The notes under the pieces are model-generated. The model did not search any database, had not been told where the DNA came from, and was given only the letters and a program-made list of their open reading frames with translations. Both the position numbers and the translations under genes were made by a program. This document shows, piece by piece, positions 1-9,596 of a stretch of DNA of 64,000 nt. How positions within the stretch are numbered: position 1 is the first letter of the stretch; every line of letters begins with the position of its first letter. Origin of the DNA: G965202915 sp965205955. Its GTDB lineage: Bacteria; Pseudomonadota; Gammaproteobacteria; Eutrophobiales; Eutrophobiaceae. The stretch covers positions 1 through 64,000 of the forward strand of contig OZ242192.1 of assembly GCA_965205955.1 (NCBI GenBank), read 5' to 3'.

Positions 1-3000
1 CGTCCCGCTCGCGCCGCTGACGGTCAGGGTCTCGTTCCCTTCTGCCAGCACGTCGTTCACAGGCGACAGTGCGAAAGTCTCCTCTCCGCTGGCCGCTCCT
101 GCCGCAATCGTGATCTCGAAGCCAGCAACCTCCGCAAAGTCAGCCGGGGACTCCGCGCTATCGGCGGCCACGGTCACGTTTACTGTCTGATCCGTTATAA
201 AGCGGCTCGTCCCCTGCACCGCCGCTGTTACTGTCACGGTCTGGGCACCGCCTTCTTCAGTCACGCTGGCCGGGTTCAAGCTCAGGACAATGGTGTCCGG
301 CGCAGTGTCGTCGTCGGTGATCGTCAGTGTTGCAGGACTGACGGTCAGCGTCCCGCTCGCGCCGCTGACGGTCAGGGTCTCGTTCCCTTCTGCCAGCACG
401 TCGCTCACAGGCGACAGGTCGAAAGTCTCCTCTCCGCTGGCCGCTCCTGCCGTAATCGTGATCTCGAAGCCGGCAACCTCCGCAAAGTCAGCCGTCTCCG
501 CACTGTCGGCGGTCACGGTCACGCTCACTGTCTGGGGAGTCGCGAATCGGCTTACTCCCTGCACGGTTGCAGTGACTGTTACAGTCTGGGCGCCGCCTTC
601 TTCAGTCACGCTGTCCGGGTTCAAGCTCAGGACAATGGTGTCCGGCGCAGTGTCGTCGTCGGTGATCGTCAGTGTTGCAGGATTGACGGTCAGCGTCCCG
701 CTTGCGCCGCTGACGGTCAGGGTCTCGTTTCCTTCTGCCAGCACGTCGCTCACAGGCGACAGGTCGAAAGTCTCCTCTCCGCTGGCCGCTCCTGCCGTAA
801 TCGTGATGTCAAAGGGGGCAACCGCCGCAAAGTCAGTCGTCTCCGCACTGTCGGCGGCCACGGTCACACTCACTGTCTGGGCCGTTATAAAGCGGCTCGT
901 CCCCTGCACCGCCGCTGTTACTGTTACAGTCTGGGCGCCGCCTTCTTCAGTCACGCTGTCCGGGCTCAAGCTCAGGACAATGGTGTCCGGCGCAGTGTCG
1001 TCGTCGGTGATCGTCAGTGTTGCAGGATTGACGGTCAGCGTCCCGCTCGCGCCGCTCACGGTCAGGGTCTCGTTTCCTTCTGCCAGCACGTCGTTCACAG
1101 GCGACAGGTCGAAAGTCTCCTCTCCGCTGGCCGCTCCTGCCGCAATCGTGATCTCGAAGCCGGCAACCTCCGCAAAGTCAGCCGGGGACTCCGCGCTAGC
1201 GGCGGCCACGGTCACGTTTACTGTCTGATCCGTTATAAAGCGGCTCGTCCCCTGCACCGCCGCTGTTACTGTCACGGTCTGGGCGCCGCCTTCTTCAGTC
1301 ACGCTGGCCGGGTTCAAGCTCAGGACAATGGTGTCCGGCGCAGTGTCGTCGTCGGTGATCGTCAGTGTTGCAGGATTGACGGTCAGCGTCCCGCTCACGC
1401 CGCTCACGGTCAGGGTCTCACTGCCCTCGCCCAGCATGTCGTTCACAGGCGACAGTTCGAAAGTTGCCTCTCCGCTGGCCGCTCCTGCCGCAATCGTGAT
1501 CTCGAAGCCGGCAACCTCCGCAAAGTCAGCCGGAGACTCCGCGCTAGCGGCGGCCACGGTCACACTCACTGTCTGGGCCGTTATAAAGCGGCTCGTCCCC
1601 TGCACCGCCGCTGTTACTGTCACGGTCTGGGCGCCGCCTTCTTCAGTCACACTGACCGGGTTCAAGCTCAGGACAATGGTGTCCGGCGCAGTGTCGTCGT
1701 CGGTGATCGTCAGTGTTGCAGGATTGACGGTCAGCGTCCCGCTCGCGCCGCTGACGGTCAGGGTCTCGTTTCCTTCTGCCAGCACGTCGTTCACAGGCGA
1801 CAGGTCGAAAGTCTCCTCTCCGCTGGCCGCTCCTGCCGCAATCGTGATCTCGAAGCCGGCAACCTCCGCAAAGTCAGCCGGGGACTCCGCGCTAGCGGCG
1901 GCCACGGTCACGTTTACTGTCTGATCCGTTATAAAGCGGCTCGTCCCCTGCACCGCCGCTGTTACTGTTACAGTCTGGGTGCCGCCTTCCTCAGCCACGC
2001 TGGCCGGGTTCAAGCTCAGGACAATGGTGTCCGGCGCAGTGTCGTCGTCGGTGATCGTCAGTGTTGCAGGATTGACGGTCAGCGTCCCGCTCGCGCCGCT
2101 CACGGTCAGGGTCTCGTTTCCTTCTGCCAGCACGTCGTTCACAGGCGACAGGTCGAAAGTCTCCTCTCCGCTGGCCGCTCCTGCCGCAATCGTGATCTCG
2201 AAGCCGGCAACCTCCGCAAAGTCAGCCGGGGACTCCGCGCTAGCGGCGGCCACGGTCACGTTTACTGTCTGATCCGTTATAAAGCGGCTCGTCCCCTGCA
2301 CCGCCGCTGTTACTGTCACGGTCTGGGCGCCGCCTTCTTCAGCCACGCTGGCCGGGTTCAAGCTCAGGACAATGGTGTCCGGCGCAGTGTCGTCGTCGGT
2401 GATCGTCAGTGTTGCAGGATTGACGGTCAGCGTCCCGCTCGTGCCGCTGACGGTCAGGGTCTCGTTCCCTTCTGCCAGCACGTCGTTCACAGGCGACAGT
2501 TCGAAAGTTGCCTCTCCGCTGGCCGCTCCTGCCGCAATCGTGATCTCGAAGCCGGCAACCTCCGCAAAGTCAGCCGGGGACTCCGCGCTATCGGCGGCCA
2601 CGGTCACGTTTACTGTCTGATCCGTTATAAAGCGGCTCGTCCCCTGCACCGCCGCTGTTACTGTTACAGTCTGGGTGCCGCCTTCCTCAGCCACGCTGGC
2701 CGGGTTCAAGCTCAGGACAATGGTGTCCGGCGCAGTGTCGTCGTCGGTGATCGTCAGTGTTGCAGGATTGACGGTCAGCGTCCCGCTCGCGCCGCTGACG
2801 GTCAGGGTCTCGTTTCCTTCTGCCAGCACGTCGTTCACAGGCGACAGTTCGAAAGTTGCCTCTCCGCTGGCCGCTCCTGCCGCAATCGTGATCTCGAAGC
2901 CGGCAACCTCCGCAAAGTCAGCCGGGGACTCCGCGCTAGCGGCGGCCACGGTCACGTTTACTGTCTGATCCGTTATAAAGCGGCTCGTCCCTTGCACCGC

Positions 3001-6000
3001 CGCTGTTACTGTTACAGTCTGGGCGCCGTCTTCCTCAGCCACGCTGGCCGGGTTCAAGCTCAGGACAATGGTGTTCGGCGCAGTGTCGTCGTCGGTGATC
3101 GTCAGTGTTGCAGGATTGACGGTCAGCGTCCCGCTCGCGCCGCTGACGGTCAGGGTCTCGTTCCCTTCTGCCAGCACGTCGTTCACAGGCGACAGTTCGA
3201 AAGTCTCCTCTCCGCTGGCCGCTCCTGCCGTAATCGTGATCTCGAAGCCGGCAACCTCCGCAAAGTCAGCCGGGGACTCCGCGCTATCGGCGGCCACGGT
3301 CACGTTTACTGTCTGATCCGTTATAAAGCGGCTCGTCCCTTGCACCGCCGCTGTTACTGTTACAGTCTGGGCGCCGTCTTCCTCAGCCACGCTGGCCGGG
3401 TTCAAGCTCAGGACAATGGTGTCCGGCGCAGTGTCGTCGTCGGTGATCGTCAGTGTTGCAGGATTGACGGTCAGCGTCCCGCTCGCGCCGCTCACGGTCA
3501 GGGTCTCGTTCCCTTCTGCCAGCACGTCGTTCACAGGCGACAGTTCGAAAGTTGTCTCTCCGCTGGCCGCTCCTGCCGTAATCGTGATGTCAAAGGGGGT
3601 GACCGCCGCAAAGTCAGTCGTCTCCGCACTGTCGGCGGCCACGGTCACACTCACTGTCTGATCCGTTATAAAGCGGCTCGTCCCCTGCACCGCCGCTGTT
3701 ACTGTCACGGTCTGGGCGCCGCCTTCTTCAGTCACGCTGTCCGGGCTCAAGCTCAGGCTGATGGTGTCCGGCGCAGTGTCGTCGTCGGTGATCGTCAGTG
3801 TTGCAGGATTGACGGTCAGCGTCCCGCTCGTGCCGCTGACGGTCAGGGTCTCGTTTCCTTCTGCCAGCACGTCGTTCACAGGCGACAGTTCGAAAGTCTC
3901 CTCTCCGCTGGCCGCTCCTGCCGCAATCGTGATCTCGAAGCCAGCAACCTCCGCAAAGTCAGCCGGGGACTCCGCGCTATCGGCGGCCACGGTCACGTTT
4001 ACTGTCTGATCCGTTATAAAGCGGCTCGTCCCCTGCACCGCCGCTGTTACTGTCACGGTCTGGGGGCCGCCTTCTTCAGTCACGCTGTCCGGGCTCAAGC
4101 TCAGGACAATGGTGTCCGGCGCAGTGTCGTCGTCGGTGATCGTCAGTGTTGCAGGATTGACGGTCAGCGTCCCGCTCGTGCCGCTGACGGTCAGGGTCTC
4201 GTTTCCTTCTGCCAGCACGTCGTTCACAGGCGACAGGTCGAAAGTCTCCTCTCCGCTGGCCGCTCCTGCCGCAATCGTGATCTCGAAGCCGGCAACCTCC
4301 GCAAAGTCAGCCGGGGACTCCGCGCTATCGGCGGCCACGGTCACGTTTACTGTCTGATCCGTTATAAAGCGGCTCGTCCCTTGCACCGCCGCTGTTACTG
4401 TTACAGTCTGGGCGCCGCCTTCTTCAGTCACGCTGGCCGGGTTCAAGCTCAGGACAATGGTGTCCGGCGCAGTGTCGTCGTCGGTGATCGTCAGTGTTGC
4501 AGGACTGACGGCCAGCGTCCCGCTCGCGCCGCTGACGGTCAGGGTCTCGTTCCCTTCTGCCAGCACGTCGTTCACAGGCGACAGTTCGAAAGTTGTCTCT
4601 CCGCTGGCCGCTCCTGCCGTAATCGTGATGTCAAAGGGGGTGACCGCCGCAAAGTCAGTCGTCTCCGCACTGTCGGCGGCCACGGTCACACTCACTGTCT
4701 GATCCGTTATAAAGCGGCTCGTCCCCTGCACCGCCGCTGTTACTGTCACAGTCTGGGTGCCGCCTTCTTCAGTCACGCTGTCCGGGCTCAAGCTCAGGCT
4801 GATGGTGTCCGGCGCAGTGTCGTCGTCTGTGATCGTGAGTGTTGCAGGATTGACGGTCAGCGTCCCGCTCGTGCCGCTCACGGTCAGGGTCTCGTTTCCT
4901 TCTGCCAGCACGTCGTTCACAGGCGACAGGTCGAAAGTTGCCTCTCCGCTGGCCGCTCCTGCCGCAATCGTGATCTCGAAGCCGGCAACCTCCGCAAAGT
5001 CAGCCGGGGACTCCGCGCTATCGGCGGCCACGGTCACGTTTACTGTCTGATCCGTTATAAAGCGGCTCGTCCCCTGCACCGCCGCTGTTACTGTCACGGT
5101 CTGGGCGCCGCCTTCTTCAGTCACGCTGGCCGGGTTCAAGCTCAGGACAATGGTGTCCGGCGCAGTGTCGTCGTCGGTGATCGTCAGTGTTGCAGGATTG
5201 ACGGTCAGCGTCCCGCTCGCGCCGCTCACGGTCAGGGTCTCGTTTCCTTCTGCCAGCACGTCGTTCACAGGCGACAGTTCGAAAGTTGCCTCTCCGCTGG
5301 CCGCTCCTGCCGCAATCGTGATCTCGAAGCCGGCAACCTCCGCAAAGTCAGCCGGGGACTCCGCGCTATCGGCGGCCACGGTCACGTTTACTGTCTGGGC
5401 CGTTATAAAGCGGCTCGTCCCCTGCACCGCCGCTGTTACTGTCACGGTCTGGGCGCCGCCTTCTTCAGTCACGCTGTCCGGGCTCAAGCTCAGGACAATG
5501 GTGTCCGGCGCAGTGTCGTCGTCGGTGATCGTCAGTGTTGCAGGATTGACGGTCAGCGTCCCGCTCGTGCCGCTCACGGTCAGGGTCTCGTTTCCTTCTG
5601 CCAGCACGTCGTTCACAGGCGACAGGTCGAAAGTCTCCTCTCCGCTGGCCGCTCCTGCCGCAATCGTGATCTCGAAGCCGGCAACCTCCGCAAAGTCAGC
5701 CGGGGACTCCGCGCTAGCGGCGGCCACGGTCACGTTTACTGTCTGATCCGTTATAAAGCGGCTCGTCCCCTGCACCGCCGCTGTTACTGTTACAGTCTGG
5801 GTGCCGCCTTCCTCAGCCACGCTGGCCGGGTTCAAGCTCAGGACAATGGTGTCCGGCGCAGTGTCGTCGTCGGTGATCGTCAGTGTTGCAGGATTGACGG
5901 TCAGCGTCCCGCTCGCGCCGCTCACGGTCAGGGTCTCGTTTCCTTCTGCCAGCACGTCGTTCACAGGCGACAGGTCGAAAGTCTCCTCTCCGCTGGCCGC

Positions 6001-6240
6001 TCCTGCCGCAATCGTGACGTCAAAGGGGGCAACCTCCGCAAAGTCAGTCGTCTCCGCACTGTCGGCGGCCACGGTCACACTCACTGTCTGGGGAGTCGCG
6101 AATCGGCTTACTCCCTGCACGGTTGCAGTGACTGTTACAGTCTGGGTGCCGCCTTCTTCAGTCACACTGTCCGGGCTCAAGCTCAGGCTGATGGTGTCCG
6201 GCGCAGTGTCGTCGTCTGTGATCGTGAGTGTTGCTGTAGT
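1..6240 (-). repeat. Tandem 345/348-bp repeats encoding ~115/116-residue Calx-beta-like domains
   Basis: A shared junction recurs with starts near 290, 635, 980, 1328, 1676, 2024, 2372, 2720, 3068, 3416, 3761, 4109, 4457, 4802, 5150, 5498, 5846 and 6191. That gives 17 full units plus a partial one at the left edge. On the minus strand each unit reads through motifs such as VTEEGGAQTVTVTA, GNETLTVSG and TLTITDDD. Two length classes exist: 348-bp units carry a SPADFAEV-type segment, and 345-bp units lack one codon (TTDFAEV or TADFAEV type). The near-identity at DNA level suggests recent expansion or gene conversion. All spacings are multiples of three, so the frame is kept. Confidence 0.95.
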
Positions 6241-8526
6241 GATGCTGCCCAAGCTCACAACGGCGGGCGGGCTGCCGGTACTGAGCATGATTGTAAATTG
6301 CTCGTCTCCCTCCACGAGGGCATCATCCGCAACGGCAATGGTGAGTTCGGTGCGCGTATCTCCGGCCCGGATAGTGAGTGTTTGAGTGCTCACGGCGGTA
6401 TAGTCGTCCGGGGCGATGGCGGTACCATCGGTGGTGGAAAGGGTAACATTGACATCGGCAACGGCCGCGGCACTCAGGGTGATCTCCACAGTGACGCTGC
6501 CGTCCGCTTCGTTCACGTCGTAGCTTGCCTGTGAAAACCCCAGGGTTGATCGGTCCGGAGCACGTACTTCCAGTGTCAGTGAACTGCTGAGACCGTCGTA
6601 GCGTGGATCTTCTGATCGGTAGGCCCAGGTAATGACTACTGAAGATGTCTCGACCTGCCTGAGCACGCCGCCTCCTGCGTTTTGTAGCGTACCGGGTTCC
6701 GTTGCGCCAACTGCGAAATCGATCGGGCTGCTTGCACGGGCTGGCCGGGACCGGATGCGCACCCATACCGTCTGCGGCTGATCCCAGTTATTCGGGGTAA
6801 AGATCAGGGTAATCGTCTCATCAAAGGTTCCGGTGCTGCCGGTTGTGCTGTATTCGACCGATTCTGTGCCGGAGTGGCCGGGGGTTACGAAAACATCGGC
6901 TGTTGGCTGCTCGGGCAGTGCCGGTATTACCAAAGGAAATGCTACGTCCAAGAATACCGTCTGCGACGTCCCCGGCCCAGGCAGCGGCGGCAAGACGGGT
7001 AGTTTAATCACTCTTTCTTCGGTAAAAATCCTTTTTTGCCGCTCTATCGGACGGAACAGATCGGGGTGGAACTTTGCCGAGGACTGTTGCTCCCGCACCG
7101 GCAGGCGAAGATGCAAGCCCAGACTCCAGCGATCATCATAGAGTTCACCGTCGTAGCGGCTGTAGTTTGCGGTCAATTCGACCCCCGGCCAGAGTGTATG
7201 CGCCAAGCCGATTTCATGGCCGGTCCGGGTATTTTCCGGTCGATTCCCAAGCCTGGATTTCCATATCGAGGCCCGGCCCTGCACGCGCAGCGGCTCCGTC
7301 AGGGCATAGTCAAAGTAAAATTCAGCCCCATCCAGGGCGCTCTCCTCGTACTCAAATACATCCTCGCGCCGCCCCCGTTTCCAACCGCTTAAACGCTTGT
7401 ACAGGTTCAACGATAAGTAGCCGGCCCCGGACTGGTAATCGGCGCTGAGCCCAAGGCGTTGATGCCCATAGTCGGCGTTGTAGTCGTAAAATCCTCCCAG
7501 TCCGAAAACTGCCGATTCGTCTGGGTGGAAGCGATGCGCCAGCCCCAGAGTGAAGTCCTCTCGATCTATGCCATGCCGGTCTTCCCACAAGACCAATCCC
7601 GGCTGCAGAAACCAGGCGGATTCGTTCTCGGTGCCGCCAAGGGGGATCAGTATATCAAGATCGCCATAGAGACCGCGCTTTCCCAGGCGCAGATCGGCAT
7701 CGATTTGAAAATATTTGCCAAAGAACTTCTTTTGACCAAGCTGTTCGGTGTAGTCCGCTCCCTGAGAAAGCAGTCGGTCCGCCAGCCGGTCCTTCAAACG
7801 ATCAATTACCTCTTTGCCGCCGATGGCCTGTCGCACAGAATCATCGCTCCAGCCTTCGGCGCTACCCGGAGGCCGGGATGAGGTATCGGCTTCCCGCTGT
7901 TGTTCTGGTGTGCCGGCTAATTCGGGCAGTGTCTGCTGAGCTTTGCCCGGCGGGGAGGCGCTCTCTGCGGTTGTCGGCTCACCGGCCTCGAGTTTCTGCT
8001 CTTTGGGCTGCCGCGTGGCAGCCGCCCTGGCGAGGGTCTTTCCCTGATGACAGGTATGGCAATTGATCCCGCCTTGCTGCTGATTTTTGTTGAGTTTCTG
8101 AACCATTTGGATCATCTCCCGCGCCCGCTTCTTGGCGGGCAGGGCGTCCGAGGAGAAATCGTTCAGATCGTGACAGTAATTGCACTGCACGCCCAGAGAC
8201 TGCGCCATGAAGGCCATATTTGACATGAATTTTGCGGTATCCAAATAGAGGATCTGGACGTTGCGCAGGGAAGGCGCCGTATCCTTTGCGTCATTGCCGG
8301 GCGGAAAGTACTGGAATGAAAGCTCTTTCGCGGCAGTTCGCGGATGAAGCGGGGCGGCCAATTCGCGGTAGACGCCCTGCGGCTCTTCGTAATTTTTGTG
8401 CAGACGATTTTCCTGCGCGGTCGCCCATAAGGCGCATAGCGCTGAAAGGCAGGCGATAAAAAACAATAACGCTATAGACTTTGGGCCTCTGATTGATACT
8501 TTTTGGGCTACTCGAGGATGTGGCAT
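1..8526 (-). CDS. Giant cytochrome c / inverse autotransporter (intimin-like) / Calx-beta repeat adhesin, C-terminus outside window
   Basis: The frame is open for 2,842 codons from an ATG at 8526 to the left edge, with no stop. Residues 1-38 are a signal peptide with a basic start, a hydrophobic core and an ATAQ end. Two haem sites follow, CNYCH at 115-119 and CHTCH at 156-160, in a context like the reaction-centre cytochrome c subunit family. Residues ~160-262 are a charged, proline-rich linker. Residues ~263-480 match the inverse-autotransporter barrel, including FYDY and YGHQRL. Residues ~480-660 lead to one classical Calx-beta domain (~660-765), then near-identical repeats to the edge. 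By intimin topology the haems would be periplasmic and the repeats extracellular. The start overlaps the upstream cytochrome stop by 19 bp, so translation may be coupled. The domains are read directly from sequence; the electron-transfer role is inferred. Confidence 0.88.
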   Translation of the reverse strand, partial: MPHPRVAQKVSIRGPKSIALLFFIACLSALCALWATAQENRLHKNYEEPQGVYRELAAPLHPRTAAKELSFQYFPPGNDAKDTAPSLRNVQILYLDTAKFMSNMAFMAQSLGVQCNYCHDLNDFSSDALPAKKRAREMIQMVQKLNKNQQQGGINCHTCHQGKTLARAAATRQPKEQKLEAGEPTTAESASPPGKAQQTLPELAGTPEQQREADTSSRPPGSAEGWSDDSVRQAIGGKEVIDRLKDRLADRLLSQGADYTEQLGQKKFFGKYFQIDADLRLGKRGLYGDLDILIPLGGTENESAWFLQPGLVLWEDRHGIDREDFTLGLAHRFHPDESAVFGLGGFYDYNADYGHQRLGLSADYQSGAGYLSLNLYKRLSGWKRGRREDVFEYEESALDGAEFYFDYALTEPLRVQGRASIWKSRLGNRPENTRTGHEIGLAHTLWPGVELTANYSRYDGELYDDRWSLGLHLRLPVREQQSSAKFHPDLFRPIERQKRIFTEERVIKLPVLPPLPGPGTSQTVFLDVAFPLVIPALPEQPTADVFVTPGHSGTESVEYSTTGSTGTFDETITLIFTPNNWDQPQTVWVRIRSRPARASSPIDFAVGATEPGTLQNAGGGVLRQVETSSVVITWAYRSEDPRYDGLSSSLTLEVRAPDRSTLGFSQASYDVNEADGSVTVEITLSAAAVADVNVTLSTTDGTAIAPDDYTAVSTQTLTIRAGDTRTELTIAVADDALVEGDEQFTIMLSTGSPPAVVSLGSITTATLTITDDDTAPDTISLSLSPDSVTEEGGTQTVTVTATVQGVSRFATPQTVSVTVAADSAETTDFAEVAPFDVTIAAGAASGEETFDLSPVNDVLAEGNETLTVSGASGTLTVNPATLTITDDDTAPDTIVLSLNPASVAEEGGTQTVTVTAAVQGTSRFITDQTVNVTVAAASAESPADFAEVAGFEITIAAGAASGEETFDLSPVNDVLAEGNETLTVSGTSGTLTVNPATLTITDDDTAPDTIVLSLSPDSVTEEGGAQTVTVTAAVQGTSRFITAQTVNVTVAADSAESPADFAEVAGFEITIAAGAASGEATFELSPVNDVLAEGNETLTVSGASGTLTVNPATLTITDDDTAPDTIVLSLNPASVTEEGGAQTVTVTAAVQGTSRFITDQTVNVTVAADSAESPADFAEVAGFEITIAAGAASGEATFDLSPVNDVLAEGNETLTVSGTSGTLTVNPATLTITDDDTAPDTISLSLSPDSVTEEGGTQTVTVTAAVQGTSRFITDQTVSVTVAADSAETTDFAAVTPFDITITAGAASGETTFELSPVNDVLAEGNETLTVSGASGTLAVSPATLTITDDDTAPDTIVLSLNPASVTEEGGAQTVTVTAAVQGTSRFITDQTVNVTVAADSAESPADFAEVAGFEITIAAGAASGEETFDLSPVNDVLAEGNETLTVSGTSGTLTVNPATLTITDDDTAPDTIVLSLSPDSVTEEGGPQTVTVTAAVQGTSRFITDQTVNVTVAADSAESPADFAEVAGFEITIAAGAASGEETFELSPVNDVLAEGNETLTVSGTSGTLTVNPATLTITDDDTAPDTISLSLSPDSVTEEGGAQTVTVTAAVQGTSRFITDQTVSVTVAADSAETTDFAAVTPFDITITAGAASGETTFELSPVNDVLAEGNETLTVSGASGTLTVNPATLTITDDDTAPDTIVLSLNPASVAEEDGAQTVTVTAAVQGTSRFITDQTVNVTVAADSAESPADFAEVAGFEITITAGAASGEETFELSPVNDVLAEGNETLTVSGASGTLTVNPATLTITDDDTAPNTIVLSLNPASVAEEDGAQTVTVTAAVQGTSRFITDQTVNVTVAAASAESPADFAEVAGFEITIAAGAASGEATFELSPVNDVLAEGNETLTVSGASGTLTVNPATLTITDDDTAPDTIVLSLNPASVAEEGGTQTVTVTAAVQGTSRFITDQTVNVTVAADSAESPADFAEVAGFEITIAAGAASGEATFELSPVNDVLAEGNETLTVSGTSGTLTVNPATLTITDDDTAPDTIVLSLNPASVAEEGGAQTVTVTAAVQGTSRFITDQTVNVTVAAASAESPADFAEVAGFEITIAAGAASGEETFDLSPVNDVLAEGNETLTVSGASGTLTVNPATLTITDDDTAPDTIVLSLNPASVAEEGGTQTVTVTAAVQGTSRFITDQTVNVTVAAASAESPADFAEVAGFEITIAAGAASGEETFDLSPVNDVLAEGNETLTVSGASGTLTVNPATLTITDDDTAPDTIVLSLNPVSVTEEGGAQTVTVTAAVQGTSRFITAQTVSVTVAAASAESPADFAEVAGFEITIAAGAASGEATFELSPVNDMLGEGSETLTVSGVSGTLTVNPATLTITDDDTAPDTIVLSLNPASVTEEGGAQTVTVTAAVQGTSRFITDQTVNVTVAAASAESPADFAEVAGFEITIAAGAASGEETFDLSPVNDVLAEGNETLTVSGASGTLTVNPATLTITDDDTAPDTIVLSLSPDSVTEEGGAQTVTVTAAVQGTSRFITAQTVSVTVAADSAETTDFAAVAPFDITITAGAASGEETFDLSPVSDVLAEGNETLTVSGASGTLTVNPATLTITDDDTAPDTIVLSLNPDSVTEEGGAQTVTVTATVQGVSRFATPQTVSVTVTADSAETADFAEVAGFEITITAGAASGEETFDLSPVSDVLAEGNETLTVSGASGTLTVSPATLTITDDDTAPDTIVLSLNPASVTEEGGAQTVTVTAAVQGTSRFITDQTVNVTVAADSAESPADFAEVAGFEITIAAGAASGEETFALSPVNDVLAEGNETLTVSGASGT

Positions 8527-9536
8527 CGGAGGCAATCCGCATTATTCAAGGTCCCCAGCGGATGGAGTGGGGGTCTTACGTTAAAAAGGTGACAGGCACT
8601 CAGGCAATTTCTACCAGCGGCTCTTATAGCGCTTGAAAGAGGCTCTTCTATCGGAGATGGCGCTTCGTCCTGATGTCTTTGCGCGATCCTGCCGGCGCTG
8701 TGGCAGGCATTGCATCCGTTGGCTTCGCCGGCCGGAAAATGACACTGCATGCAGTGCATATAGGGCGGACGGGCGTAGCCGGGTAAATGCGACGCGGGGC
8801 GCACCCCGTTCTCAGGATCATGGCACTCCTGGCAGGCATCCTGCTGGTGGCAGGCCTGGCACATCTCGCGATCCATTTTGGCAATAGATCCATGCCCGCG
8901 ATTCCTGAAAAATGGTGTGTGTGAAGGCGGTGGATTCGCCATGTGGCAGTCCTGGCAAAAGGATTTTTCGCTGTGGCAAAACATGCATTTTTGGTCAAAC
9001 TGCTCGCGGGCAACAGGCCCGTGCCGATGCAGCCAGTAGTCATCGTGAAAATCCGGGACCACATCGGCGCGCCAGTATTTGTGGCAGGTCTGACAATCCG
9101 TCGAAACCTTCCGCTCGGTATGGCAGCCTACGCATTCGGTCATCTCAGGGAAATCGATCTTCCGATAGTCTGTTGCCTGATCCTGTTTCTTATGACAAGA
9201 CAGGCAGGGAAGCTCCGCCGCCAGGTGGGGTTTGTGGGAAAAATTCAGATCGGCATAAGCAGGGCGTGGCGGGGCGCCGACGGTGTGATCGGCACGAGAA
9301 TGACACATGGCGCAACCGGCATCGGGGCTTGCGTGATCGCCAACCTGATGGCATAGGGAGCAGACTTGTTCGGGTGCGCGCCTGGGCTCGGTCGGGTCTT
9401 CCAATTGGTGGCAGGTCGCGCACGGCACCTGCTTGTGTTTCCGGTGATCGAAAGTCAGTCCGGTGTCCTGCGCGCCGGCATACCCGGCCCAACAACTTGC
9501 CAGAACCAGAACCGCCAGGATGGGAAATGTCCCCAT
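8508..9536 (-). CDS. Exported multihaem c-type cytochrome (14 candidate haem sites), porin-cytochrome conduit type
   Basis: This is a periplasmic electron carrier likely to sit in or against an outer-membrane barrel, as MtrA-type and Geobacter porin-cytochrome proteins do. I count thirteen CXXCH motifs spread over the whole chain, plus one CLSACH (CX3CH) near the C-terminus, in about 342 residues. The start chosen is the ATG at 9536. It follows an AAAGGAG ribosome site by 6 nt and begins a clear signal peptide ending in YAGAQ; an upstream in-frame start at 9593 would add 19 non-signal residues. The gene lies 60 nt downstream of the barrel gene, and its stop overlaps the start of the giant cytochrome-autotransporter gene. 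Haem attachment through CX3CH is rarer and not certain. The function as a trans-outer-membrane conduit is inferred from haem count and neighbours. Confidence 0.88.
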   Translation of the reverse strand: MGTFPILAVLVLASCWAGYAGAQDTGLTFDHRKHKQVPCATCHQLEDPTEPRRAPEQVCSLCHQVGDHASPDAGCAMCHSRADHTVGAPPRPAYADLNFSHKPHLAAELPCLSCHKKQDQATDYRKIDFPEMTECVGCHTERKVSTDCQTCHKYWRADVVPDFHDDYWLHRHGPVAREQFDQKCMFCHSEKSFCQDCHMANPPPSHTPFFRNRGHGSIAKMDREMCQACHQQDACQECHDPENGVRPASHLPGYARPPYMHCMQCHFPAGEANGCNACHSAGRIAQRHQDEAPSPIEEPLSSAIRAAGRNCLSACHLFNVRPPLHPLGTLNNADCLRCHILE

Positions 9537-9596
9537 CCGGCGCTCCTTTCTTTGAAAGAGTAACGATCGAAGATCCGGGTAGTCGCAAGCCATCGG

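Noticed and set aside
1..6240. Regular repeats that could suggest a CRISPR array or satellite
   Set aside because: The unit is 345 or 348 bp, without short conserved repeats and unique spacers, and it lies in one coding frame.
2992..6534. A 1,180-codon plus-strand open frame and many shorter ones with repeated sequence in the first 6.5 kb
   Set aside because: They are antisense shadows of the minus-strand repeat gene. The repeat is a multiple of three, so any stop-free antisense frame is repeated too. The products are rich in Arg, Cys and His with no recognisable domain, while the minus-strand frame reads as clear Calx-beta-like domains.
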